Of a stretch of DNA of 64,000 nucleotides, positions 53,705-63,850 are shown one piece after another. This stretch comes from Gonocerus acuteangulatus (Eukaryota; Arthropoda; Insecta; Hemiptera; Coreidae), in the NCBI GenBank assembly GCA_946811695.1, contig OX328123.1, positions 154,174,438-154,238,437 of the forward strand. Direction: 5' to 3'. The notes under the pieces were generated by a model. It was given only the letters and a program-made list of their open reading frames with translations, did not search any database and was not told the DNA's origin. Each line of letters begins with the position of its first letter. Positions within the stretch are counted from its first letter, which is position 1. The translations under genes were made by a program, and so were the position numbers.

Positions 53705-54090
53705 TTTTATCCCTCCCATTACATTTGCAAGCGTGAGCATGAAGTGTTCTGACTGGGGATGCTGACGGGTGAGGGTGGACCATCACCAGGTATAGTGTAA
53801 ACTCTATCAGGGATAAAATCACGGTTTATTTCTAGTAATTCAAGTTCTGCCAGCACAGTTGAATATAAACGCAAATAAAAATAATATTATGAAATAGATA
53901 TACTACGTTTACGGCTGACCTGTTATCGTCCTAGAAACGCTTGCAGCCTAGGCGTGCATGCTCTCTGTAAAACCAACTAAAAATTTCAACCCTCTTAAAA
54001 TATTTAACAATTAGAATATAAAAAAAAAACTTTCTTAGCGAGTGTTTGCGTTCTAAAGGGAGTGCTCATGTGAAATTCCAAATTTTTCCG
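53705..54090 (+). repeat. Dispersed repeat R700, shorter plus copy
   Basis: GACTGGGGATGCTGACGGGT, GTGGACCATCACCAGGTATA and TTTCTTAGCGAGTGTTTGCG align with 31195-31650. The first third of the family is missing. Confidence 0.72.
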
Positions 54091-54094
54091 TCAA

Positions 54095-55328
54095 GTGCTT
54101 TGCGCTGGGCAATGATAGGTCAGTGAGTGAGTGATATTTGAAGACTCAAACCATCTTCTAACGGACAAGAGGTTATTTTACATCACGTTATTGGGCATCA
54201 CTTCTGCCGAGTTTCATGAAGTAAAGTTCCGGCCAGTGCGGACAAACTAATAATTGGGTTATGCAGTTAACCTCCGCTCCAATTGGATGGATTTAGTTTC
54301 TAGCGCGGTTCCTCCCTCCAACCATAGATAGGAAACCCGCTTGATTTTCGGTATCTCGTATTAGGATAAGATTAAAAGAGGTTTCTCTTTCATGTCCAAC
54401 TCGCAATTAATAGAATTATATTAATTGTAGCGACTCTAGTCTATCCAACTCCCTAAAATTAATAAGATTCCATTAATTTTTCCGAGTAAAAAACCAATCC
54501 CTTTTTCTTTGTCAGGAACATCGCGAACTAACTGTAAAAGACTAATTTTTTCTCACTAACATAAACAGAGCTTTTTCATAAACAAAAGCTAATTCACTGT
54601 TGAAGGTTACTTTACTCCCAACAAGAACCAATGCAATTATGCAGTTATGCGCATGCGCTGAATCACTGATACAATCACTACTGCTACTTCAAAAGTAACT
54701 GGATGTGGTCTTCGCAAAAAAGACCCCGTCATTGTAAGAATAGTGTAGTTTCGAAATATTTGAATCCCCTAAGTACTTGCGTGGGATGGTTGGGTCAATA
54801 AATGTCCAAGTCATTAACATTACAATTTTTTAAAAAATAAAGAACAAGAAAAGAAATACCCCGTCAGTCAGGACCAGCCTACATTTTAATAAGAAACTCC
54901 TATAAAGTCCCGAAAATAGTCGGTATAGAAATAACATTAATTAGATGAGACATGTAACATGAGGTCGATACACTTTTATAACCCAATAAGTAATGGCAGC
55001 CTACAGTAAAACATCAGGAAACTGGACTGCCCTTGGAACAGTTTTAAAAAGGGGTTTTACGAGCAGTTTTAGTGCGTGTATGGGGATGGGTCGCCCACTC
55101 TTTTCACGGATATATGGACCAGGTCGAATTCATTTCGCCGGCAAAAGGCGGCTAGTCAAACTAAAGGCTATATGGTATTTTTTTTATTTTTATTTTTACG
55201 TTACAAGAGATAATTATTGGAATAGGTAGAAAGGTTACAGGTAATAGATTTTTAAAAGGTTAGAAGGTGGATTTTGTAAATTTCTCATTCATGATGATGA
55301 AAGGCTAATGTATGTACATTAATAAAAC
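54095..55328. other. No gene; scattered repeat ends
   Basis: AGGTCAGTGAGTGAGTGA at 54117 resembles the 3' end of the LINE at 18300. TAGCGCGGTTCCTCCCTCC at 54301 is like the 112-bp unit A inverted. AACTGGATGTGGTCTTCGC at 54697 matches the end of the repeat at 47170. The 78-codon frame at 54993-55229 is unconvincing. Confidence 0.45.
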
Positions 55329-55330
<2 letters not shown>

Positions 55331-55407
<77 letters not shown>

Positions 55408-55411
55408 TGTA
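55331..55411. repeat. (TA)n microsatellite
   Basis: TA run with one TACA interruption at 55380. Confidence 0.97.
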
Positions 55412-55524
55412 TACTCTCTCGTAACTTGACCTCTTTCACATATATTTTCTTCTTCTTTCAATAAAGGCCTTATAGGTTAAAGAAGCGCTTCAAAACTTCA
55501 CTTAAACCATTTTATTTATGTCGT

Positions 55525-55709
55525 CTAGTTTCCTGCAACTTCCAGTGCCTTATTCTGCAATTCTTCCGGGCTTAGATCTTCCTTGAATTTTTGTAGGAGT
55601 TTCTTAACCACATTTGCGCCTTGGTAAAAGAAATTTTTCTGAAGGAAATTTTCCAGAATTTCCAAAGGGTAATTTACAATTTTGTTGATGATTTGGGGTT
55701 TACTCCTCC
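55525..55709 (-). CDS. Possible terminal exon of an unknown gene
   Basis: The minus strand carries an open stretch of about 60 codons ending at TAG (55525-55527). It reads RSKPQIINKIVNYPLEILE, then NFLQKNFFYQGANVVKKLL, then QKFKEDLSPEELQNKALEVA, GN. It has no ATG, looks helical and amphipathic with heptad-like leucines, and has ordinary protein composition despite AT-rich surroundings. Just upstream (minus strand) is a T-rich tract followed by ACTAAG, a fair 3' splice site at 55710. AATAAA lies about 9 bases after the stop (55511-55516). I do not recognise the family. It could instead be the tail of a mobile-element ORF: the sequence around the stop (ACTAGACGACATAAA) resembles a phrase in the 51182-51911 palindrome. 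Confidence 0.35.
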
Positions 55710-55765
55710 CTTAGTCGAAGTATTAAAAAAAAAAGAGTGTATATAAGTACCAGATTTTTTCCTTT

Positions 55766-55945
55766 CTTTTTTACGGCGTATCTACGACTTGGCCATTAGC
55801 GCCGGGCTATCTACAGGTTGCCACCCTTTTATAATGCCAACAGCACGTGTTCGGTCACCCATTCAGGTACTGCCCACGCCCGACGTTGCTTAACTTCGGT
55901 GGTCTACGGGAAACGAGGTATTCAACGTGACTATGGCCGTTGCCA
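55766..55945 (-). mobile_element. 5S rRNA-derived SINE, near full length
   Basis: Minus-strand copy: tail (plus ACGGCGTATCTACGACTTGG), core (GGCTATCTACAGGTTGCC) and a nearly complete 5S head (CACGCCCGACGTTGCTTAAC, then CTATGGCCGTTG). It lies 22 bases from a family A copy in the same orientation. Confidence 0.88.
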
Positions 55946-55967
55946 GAAATTGTTAGTTTGATTCTTT

Positions 55968-56128
55968 AGCGCCTGGCTATCTATTGGTTGCCAACCTTCC
56001 TAACAGGAACAGGAAATGTATTCAACGGGCTCAGGAATGACAAGACTGAACCTGTTGCAGGCGGAGCTCGAATCCCCATCTCCCGCACGAATCACCAGGG
56101 CGTTAACCACTGGATCACGGGGAGACCC
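55968..56128 (-). mobile_element. tRNA-derived SINE (family A)
   Basis: The head on the minus strand starts at 56128 with GGGTCTCCCCGTGATCCAGT and has a B box (GGATTCGAGCTCC). The core is TGGCTATCTATTGGTTGCCA on the plus strand. The tail beyond GCGCC is missing. Confidence 0.82.
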
Positions 56129-56134
56129 TACTCA

Positions 56135-57140
56135 CGAGATATTCTTGATTACATGGATCTCTAGGTAGGTAGTATGAACATCGTTGAGCATCGACCGCCT
56201 GGTGTTCTCCCTCCCATGTACCGTTTAGAGGCCGAGTAAGTCTAAGGGACCCCGAATAAAACTCTCTAACGACGCGGCTACAAGATAGCATCTATAGCCC
56301 CAGTGCATCAGCCAAGTGCTCTATTAGTATGCCAAATTTCAAAAATGTTGGCGTTGAATGAAGGAAAGTAAAATAATAGAACACTACTTTTATTTTTAGC
56401 ATCCTCTTTTTGATCAATTGTCTAATGGCTGACACGATGGTAAACAGGTGCTGACTGCTAAGGCTCTTTGACTGTTTAGAAGCCCCAAACAACCGTGGAA
56501 TTTATTATCTAAAATTTCAGGTGTTTCCCCACAGAGGAATATCGCCGACAAACTACCACTCTAAGGAGACTTCAATATCATTTGGCTTTACAAATAAGGC
56601 CTATTAAGACCTATATTGCGGACCGATATTAGTTAGTTTATAAAACAAAAACAAACTGAAGTAGTGCCAGAGGATGTCATGTGGAACATGAGGTTGCCTA
56701 GTCATAAGAAGAGGAGAGAAGAAGAAGAAGCCGAGCGTCCAGGGTAGGAACAGGTAGTAGGACGAAGGAGGAAAGCGACTAGGCTGGATAAGGCCTGGTC
56801 GTTATCCGCATACGGACTGCTCCGAATTTATGGCCATCCCCCCCCCCTTACTTGCCCTAACCAGCCCTCATACTCAGGCCAACTAGAGGCTAACCTACAC
56901 ACATTATGACTACCGACCAACAGCTTACGTCAAAAACATTTATTACGGCAAAATATTAGCTCTAAGTGCACTAGGAAGACATGTTTGACAATAAATTGGT
57001 TAGTCAACTCTCTTATTTTTTTTTGTTGCTATATTAGAAAAAAAGCTGCAGAAGTGAGACTAACACAACGTTACAGAGTATGTTAGTGCTACGCTATTAA
57101 ATTATTGGGTTGGAATTCTAGTTAAATTAATCACTAGTAA
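56135..57140. other. No gene seen, 1.0 kb
   Basis: The 66-codon minus frame at 56292-56492 and the GA-rich part 56700-56780 give no recognisable product. Confidence 0.4.
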
Positions 57141-57141
57141 A

Positions 57142-57269
57142 ATGAAGGATTTATTTAATTTTTTAATGGCGCACCGACATCTGGGCAATTAGCGCCGACA
57201 TCCATGGTGCATCTCTAGAGAATCCAAGGCGGTAGCCATTAGACCACGGATAGACCTATGGAGGATTTA
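57142..57269 (-). mobile_element. tRNA-derived SINE (family A), internally deleted
   Basis: About 100 bases between ATGAAGGATTTA (57142-57153) and ATGGAGGATTTA (57258-57269), a 12-bp target duplication with one mismatch. It has the tail (AATGGCGCACCGACATCTGG) and the tRNA-like head (plus GGCGGTAGCCATTAGACCAC) but lacks the core. A short variant or later deletion. Confidence 0.78.
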
Positions 57270-57274
57270 TGGAG

Positions 57275-57888
57275 CAGAACATTATTAAAATACTCGATAT
57301 TTAATTTATTATGCCCATATATTGATAACATACTGATATACTTAATGACCACGAATACATACAATGAAATATAGTAATATTACAAATGACCCATGATTTT
57401 AATTCCCAACAAAATTCCTGATCTTACAATAATTGTCAACCTATTCATTCCTTTATATCTTTTATTTACTGTTATTTTTATTTATGTTCTTTATTCCTTT
57501 ATTTATTTTATTTTATTATTTTTTATTTATTTGTTATTTATTTATTTTTTATTTTAATTTTTTTTTTCGGTTGGCCACCATATTATTAGACCAATTATTA
57601 TTATAATCAAAGCCCTATGTTATCGCCTATCATCGGATTCTATTTAATTTTCAGATCATGATCAATTAATTCATAAACAATTACTTTATTATATCTCTTA
57701 TTATTATTTATTATCACTTCGGTTTTCTTTTTTTATTGTTTTTATTTGCTGTTATTCAATAGAGCAGATCACCCTTGTTGCGAAGCTCTCGAAATGAATA
57801 AATAAATAAATAATTTATTATGATGTTTACACACTCAGCGAATGTAGAAGAACATGAAAAGGTCGCTACATAACCAATACTGTGAAAC

Positions 57889-57890
<2 letters not shown>
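57275..57890. repeat. Low-complexity T-rich region, no gene
   Basis: 57440-57580 is built from TTTATTTA and TTTTATTTT words. Otherwise AT-rich. Confidence 0.7.

Positions 57891-57891
<1 letters not shown>

Positions 57892-57931
<40 letters not shown>
57892..57931. repeat. Poly-A run, about 40 bases
   Basis: Homopolymer A with no recognised retroposon body directly 5'. Confidence 0.95.
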
Positions 57932-57934
<3 letters not shown>

Positions 57935-59627
57935 GTACGACGCACACACAAAATAGTAATGCGAAGTCGGCTGTAAAAGCCTGTCATCACTCCTTGATGC
58001 ATCCCTCACGAACCATTATAGTTACAGGCCTTCTATTGTGGTGTAGTATCTATATCACTCTGTATTGGGCACTTTTTATCTATTTATTTTTTAAATTCAT
58101 ATTTTCATGTTCTTCTGATGTTTCAGAGAGAAGAAGTTTGAGGATTGTAAAAAAAAAAAAAAACAATTAATAACTAACGTGCTGTGTTATTTGGAACAAA
58201 TACGATCTTGCATTGTTAAAAATTCCTCCAACTCTGTTTGCTTTTTTCGAATGTAAATAACTTTTTCTCAATGATCAAACTTATTCCTTTTGAGTATTGT
58301 TTCTTTTTGCATTTGCCCACCTTAATTTTAATAAGAAAGTGTTTATGAAAACCAATAGAAAGGAATATATTGTTAGCTCCCCGTGTACATTCGTTTATAA
58401 CAGGGCATCATTGTATTGAAGGATTCTATACAAGAGAGACCAATGTTCAGAAACCTGTGGACAGGGATTATTCCAGACCAGTGGGGTTTACCCGATTGTC
58501 AAACCTAGAATGGAGCAATTTGGCACGACCCTTCCACCATCCCTCGTCCTCATGTACGGTCCGTTAGATCTTGTAAAGGTATGTATCTCAAATATATGTC
58601 CTACTGTCTCTATATGCTGTATCCGCATGTATGTATTTACAGTAAAATTTCATATCTGATTAGATTTTGGGTGAGTCGGGTAGGAACAAGTCAAATTGTT
58701 GGAACAGTTGTATAGACGAGGAACTTGAAGACAATTTCTCCCAAGCTTGTAAAAGCCGACTGGCCAGAAAGAATTATCAATTAAGTTGCTGAGTGCCAAG
58801 GTATTTTTCAGGATTCTTATATTGAATGAGTTGGTCGCTAGAATGGGCTTCAAAAGCAATAAACCTGTAAATTAATGATTTTATTTGTTTCGTAATGGAC
58901 TGTAATTGATGAATGTTTGGCATCGATGGTCAAAAAAGTACAAATTATCTGGAATGTATGTTGAGTTTTTAATAATATTGGATTTTTATCGACTTACGAT
59001 TTTGAAAAAGACAAACTTCATTAAGGAAAAGAATAAACTATGCATTCGAAATGAAATCAGATTCTTACATTTAAGGACCCCAGAGGTCAAGGGAACTTAT
59101 TATATATTTGTTTATTTACAGAATATTACAATGTACAATTTCAATTGTATTATGCAATTTTGATACTGGTTACTTGCCGACGCCTCAGGTGTCCGTAGTT
59201 GTCAGCCGAATACCTTCCTTGTTAGGAAGGATTCTAGGATGACCAAAGGGAACTACGTAACGAACTCAATGTTTTGAGAAAAATGGAGTCAAATTTGAGC
59301 ATATCTGGTAATAGCAAAAACAATATTTGTCCAGTTTCTATCATACTAGGCGAATCCTCAGGGCCTTAACTGTTTATTATAGATGGTACATCATGGTGTC
59401 TACTACTTTCCTGAAAGCCAATTTCGTGACTTTTTCGTGACATTTTCAAGACTTGAAATGCAAATTGCGTGCCCATTAAAAAGAAAATAATTTCACTTAA
59501 AAAGAGAAAGCCTTAAGTTTTAGCTTAAAATTATTTGTAACTTAAACGGATTACCTCGATATCTATAAACTCACAATTTTACATACAATTAAAGCAATTA
59601 AGAAAACTGTGTAAAATGTACATCATA
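57935..59627. other. No gene seen, 1.7 kb
   Basis: Frames of 60-85 codons at 58370-58567, 58650-58859 and 58906-59163 have no recognisable motif. A hairpin CCTTCC-TTGTTA-GGAAGG is at 59213-59230. Confidence 0.4.
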
Positions 59628-59840
59628 TCGTCCCTACCATGTCAAACTATCGAATATGCAAAATCTCGTTTATAGATTCGGGACTTTGCTCTAGGATTGC
59701 GGGCGATATGGCTTGTCGCGAATTGTGACAACTTTAACCCCTGTATGGGATAAATAGCCTTTAATGTCTTAAATAAAGTATCGAATAAGACCATTTTTGA
59801 ATATATTATTTCGTCAATGGATAAAATATGTTCGTTCCTA
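59628..59840 (+). repeat. Left-end copy of the 1.06-kb TIR element
   Basis: ATCGTCCCTACCATGTCAAA then CTATCGAATATGCAAAATC, followed by CGATATGGCTTGTCGCG and AAATAAAGTATCGAATAAGA, match 22463-22680. No opposite TIR is found within the following 1.2 kb. Confidence 0.72.
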
Positions 59841-59844
59841 TTTT

Positions 59845-60465
59845 GCTCCGCTGGCAGTCAGTTTTCACCAAACTCAGCTTATTGACGCCTCTTGCCTCAT
59901 TCCACATCTCTTGCCAACGATGTTTGATGGTGTGCAGCAGCGGTGAGGCCAGCTCACTTACCGTCAGAGAAATTTATATGTATGTATGTGTGTTTGTTGT
60001 TAGTTTGTACATGTATGTATGTGTGTAAATATAGTTTTTATTCATTGCAAGGTTATTCCACAACAGGAAAACCCCATCTCAATTAAGAATGCAAATAATA
60101 TTTTAATTATCTCAAAGAAAAAAATGAAACGAAGTTTATTATGTATGATGAGGATGTACCGGGGATGACTCAAAGAATGAGCGTAGGAAATCCGTTAGCG
60201 TCGTCGCAGAGAGTCCTTGAGCCGCGTCCATAAGCCTGTCCAGAGAATACAAATGTTGCATGCAGAAGAAGAATGGAATTAAATAAGTATTTTTAAATTC
60301 CTTACTTCAGTCAGGCATGAAGATTGCTTAAATCGAATGGGACATGTCATTGTGGCAAAATATGAAGATAAGTTTGCAAGTTATAGACGTCCGCACTGGG
60401 AGAAGTGAACACAAACCTCACCACAGAAATATTTCAACATGCTTATTTTGTGTCATTATAAAATT
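59845..60465. other. No gene seen
   Basis: Contains short TATG/TGTG repeats at 59975-60030. The 66-codon frame ends in simple repeat. Confidence 0.4.
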
Positions 60466-60468
60466 CAT

Positions 60469-60728
60469 TTGAATCGATCCATGCAAAAAAAGCTTCAGTC
60501 CAAAATCAGTAGTTTTGATAAAACTAGACTGAAGCCCTTTCAACCTGAAATAATAAAATTAGGACTATGTTTCTATGATAACTATGTATTGTACTGAAGT
60601 CCTTCTAACATAGAAATGTGAAGTTAACATTAGATACAAAGAATTCATCACTCACACTAACGAAAATATTTTCGGAACTCATATTGGGAAAAAATGGACT
60701 GATGTTCTTTTTGCATGGATCGATTCAA
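60469..60728. mobile_element. MITE of 260 bp with 34-bp TIRs
   Basis: TTGAATCGATCCATGCAAAA at the left, the same on the minus strand at the right end, followed by diverging GCTTCAGTCC / ACATCAGTCC. Inside, GCTTCAGTC and GACTGAAGC (60491 and 60528) form a further hairpin. No protein. Confidence 0.8.
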
Positions 60729-60984
60729 TTATGAGCGAAACCTCAAAATTTATTTATACATAGGGTTACCCCAAAGTAGTGTTTTAAGCATTAAGGTACT
60801 TATAGGAAATTGATTCTGAGCAAAAAAGGTCCTGTCCAACATAGGTATGGAACTACTTCCTGGAAGTACTATAGGAAAAACACCGGTTGACACCACGTTT
60901 CCCACTCTCCAAATACCGGTATAGAATGGGCGTCAGAAGGAAATGCTTCAAATAAATGTTGTAGGCTGCTAAAGTTCGGATCTT

Positions 60985-61048
60985 TTTTCGAAGACCATAC
61001 CAGTTACTTTTGAAGTAGCAGTAGTGATTTTTAACCGTTACTCGTACT
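60985..61048 (-). repeat. Repeat end next to the assembly gap
   Basis: On the minus strand, AATCACTACTGCTACTTCAA then AAGTAACTGGTATGGTCTTC, matching 54675-54715 and the end at 47165-47187. Confidence 0.6.
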
Positions 61049-61248
61049 NNNNNNNNNNNNNNNNNNNNNNNNNNNNNNNNNNNNNNNNNNNNNNNNNNNN
61101 NNNNNNNNNNNNNNNNNNNNNNNNNNNNNNNNNNNNNNNNNNNNNNNNNNNNNNNNNNNNNNNNNNNNNNNNNNNNNNNNNNNNNNNNNNNNNNNNNNNN
61201 NNNNNNNNNNNNNNNNNNNNNNNNNNNNNNNNNNNNNNNNNNNNNNNN
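61049..61248. other. Assembly gap, 200 N
   Basis: Exactly 200 N, abutting the 53-bp minisatellite. The array probably continues into the gap. Confidence 0.99.
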
Positions 61249-62247
61249 ACGGTATGCACCTATAAGAATTAAACTCAGCTATAAGTATGTAGTTGCCTGT
61301 AACGGTGTGCTCCTATAAGAATTAAACTCAGCTATAAGTATGCAGTTGCCTGTAACGGTGTGCTCCTCTAAGAATTAAACTCAGCCATAAGTATGTAGTT
61401 GCCTGTAACGGTATTGCACCTATAAGAATTAAACTCAGCTATAAGTATGTAGTTGCCTGTAACGGTGTGCTCCTATAAGAATTAAACTCAGCTATAAGTA
61501 TGTAGTTGCCTGTAACGGTGTGCTCCTATAAAGAATTAAAACTCAGCTATAAGTATGTAGTTGTCTGTAACGGTGTGCTCCTTTAAGAATTAAACTCAGC
61601 TATAAGTATGTAGTTGCCTGTAACGGTGTGCTCCTCTAAGAATTAAACTCAGCCATAAGTAGGTAGTTGCCTGTAAAGGTGTGCTCCTCTAAGAATTAAA
61701 CTCAGCCATAAGTATGTAGTTGCCTGTAACGGTGTGCACCTCTAAGAAGTAAACTCAGCCATAAGTATGTAGTTGCCTGTAACGGTATGCACCTATAAAA
61801 ATTAAACTCAGCTATAAGTATGTAGTTGCCTGTAACGGTGTGCTCCTATAAGAATTAAACTCAGCCATAAGTATGTAGTTGCCTGTAACGGTATGCACCT
61901 ATAAAAATTAAACTCAGCTATAAGTATGTAGTTGCCTGTAACGGTGTGCTCCTATAAGAATAAAACTCAGCTATAAGTATGTAGTTGCCTGTAACGGTGT
62001 GCTCCTATAAGAATTAAACTCAGCTATAAGTATGTAGTTGCCTGTAACGGTGTGCTCCTTTAAGAATTAAACTCAGCTATAAGTAGTTGCCTGTAACGGT
62101 GTGCTCCTATAAGAATTAAACTCAGCTATAAGTATGTAGTTGCCTGTAACGGTGTGCTCCTATAAGAATTAAAACTCAGCTATAAGTATGTAGTTGCCTG
62201 TAACGGTGTGCTCCTTTAAGAATTAAACTCAGCTATAAGTAGTTGCC
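61249..62247. repeat. 53-bp minisatellite, about 19 copies
   Basis: The unit reads ACGGTGTGCTCCTATAAGAA, then TTAAACTCAGCTATAAGTAT, then GTAGTTGCCTGTA. Variants (GCACC/GCTCC, CTATAAG/CTCTAAG/CTTTAAG, GCTATAAG/GCCATAAG) alternate along the array, and a few units lack GTAT. It starts at the assembly gap. Confidence 0.96.
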
Positions 62248-62502
62248 CATAGGAAATCTAGCCCAATTCTTTCATTGATGACTCTTCAAGGGTTGATTTC
62301 TAGAACTATTTTCTTTTAAACTCATTTAATATTGATCATTTCCCTAAGTTTAAATTTCATATGTATTGCACATACTCTTCATATATATTTTAGTTAGGTC
62401 CCACGGCTACGATTTAGGAATTCTCTTCTCGGCTTAAGGATAATTCTCAGAAAATGTAGTTTATTGGTGTCCTTAATTTTGTTTGTTTAACCGCGTATCA
62501 AC

Positions 62503-62653
62503 TATTGGGCTATTAACGCCGGGCTATCTACAGGTTGCTACCTTTTTATAATACCAACATTACGTGGTCGGTCACCCATTCAGGTACTGGCCACGCCCGA
62601 CGCTGCTTAAATTCGGTGATCAGCGGGAACCGGTGCATTCAACCGGCCGTTGG
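62503..62653 (-). mobile_element. 5S rRNA-derived SINE
   Basis: Begins ATTGGGCTATTAACGCCGGG like the copy at 12751. It has the core (CTATCTACAGGTTGCTACC) and a nearly complete 5S head (GGTCACCCATTCAGGTACTG, CCGACGCTGCTTAAATTCGG), ending GCCGTTGGC. No poly-T at the tail side. Confidence 0.85.
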
Positions 62654-62659
62654 CTAAGT

Positions 62660-63230
62660 GTCCATAATGTAACAGTTTTCACAGCAATACTGATTACAAG
62701 AAATTTTAATACTTGGCTGGGGTTAATAAGGTCTTGCCTATATTTCATCTTTTAATTTTGTATAAATTCCTTTAACTGTTCCAGTAATTTATTATGATTT
62801 TTTTTTTCTTTAATATCTACTGAGTGAAAATTACTCTGTCTATTTCTTCGGCCAGAATACAGTTTTGGAAATTAGGAGTTTTAATAACTGAAGAGGGAAT
62901 CTTTGTTCGAAATGATTGATAACTTTTTAATAGAATTAAATTAAAATTTAAGGGTTAAAATATATATTGGTCCTATTGTAATTTCTAAATATTTAATTAT
63001 CCGCTAGGTTTCGAGCCCATATATTCAGATATAATGGACCGGGGGGAGGGAGGTGAAAGCGTAGACACACCTAAGGGACCGCTCAAAATCAAAGACATTT
63101 TCTTCAATTCACAAATAACAAAGTAAACAATATTTTTCAATTCTTTATATCAAACGTTTTATATGGGATGTTAAACTATCCCAAAAAAAAGTTTGAGAAC
63201 GAAAATAACAGAGGTACAAATTTGTGTGTG
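62660..63230. other. No gene seen
   Basis: AT-rich with a GGGGGGAGGGAGG run at 63041. Confidence 0.4.
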
Positions 63231-63240
63231 TGTGTATATA

Positions 63241-63293
<53 letters not shown>
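63231..63293. repeat. (TA)n microsatellite
   Basis: TGTGTGTGTG leads into the TA run. It is followed directly by TTTGTCTGTTCGCGTCTTCC, the edge of repeat R500. Confidence 0.95.
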
Positions 63294-63295
<2 letters not shown>

Positions 63296-63297
<2 letters not shown>

Positions 63298-63850
63298 CTG
63301 TTCGCGTCTTCCTGGCCTCAATAATGGTCCGATTTTGATGAAATTTCGTACAAAAATCTTTCGTCTATTTGAAAGGTCAAGTTCGTTAACCAACAGAATC
63401 CGCCCACCGCAACATGGTTTTTGGACGTCGCGCGAAAAAAATCGTTCCTCTTACTTCATATTCTTGCAAGTAATCGTTTTATAGGCTTCTTGGCCTAGGA
63501 AAACGAATGAAACCATTTTCAAGGCGATAGCTTTAACCGTTTTCGAGAAAATTGGAAAAATATTTGTTGAATAACGTTTGGAGTTAAGGAAGGATTAGAA
63601 TAAAATATTATATTTACCGACATGAAATGTTTTGGTAACTTAGTATACTTTCCTTAATATCTCGAAAACGGTTGAGAATTTTGGTAAGCGGAAGGTTACC
63701 ATTCGAAAGCTTACTAAACGCTCTACAAAAACAGGTTCTGAAGAAAGTTTTGATTAGGCGATGTCAATCGGAGAAATAAGTGCTTAAAACTTTAAAGTAA
63801 TTGATTTCGCTTATTCGAACTGTTCTTTTTGTCTGTTTTTATTCTTGTTA
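63296..63850 (-). repeat. Dispersed repeat R500, minus copy
   Basis: Reverse complement of much of 45260-45835: CGAAAACGGTTAAAGCTATC, TTCCTAGGCCAAGAAGCC and TTCGAAAGCTTACTAAACG-type phrases. The (TA)n and TGTCTG at its left edge mark an end that the 45-kb copy lacks. Confidence 0.75.

Noticed and set aside
53148..53752. 94- and 129-codon frames that look like a repeat protein
   Set aside because: The unit is 91 bp, not a multiple of three, so the same sequence is read in different frames and nothing is conserved as protein.
61024..61272. 82- and 73-codon frames
   Set aside because: They are almost entirely the 200-N gap.
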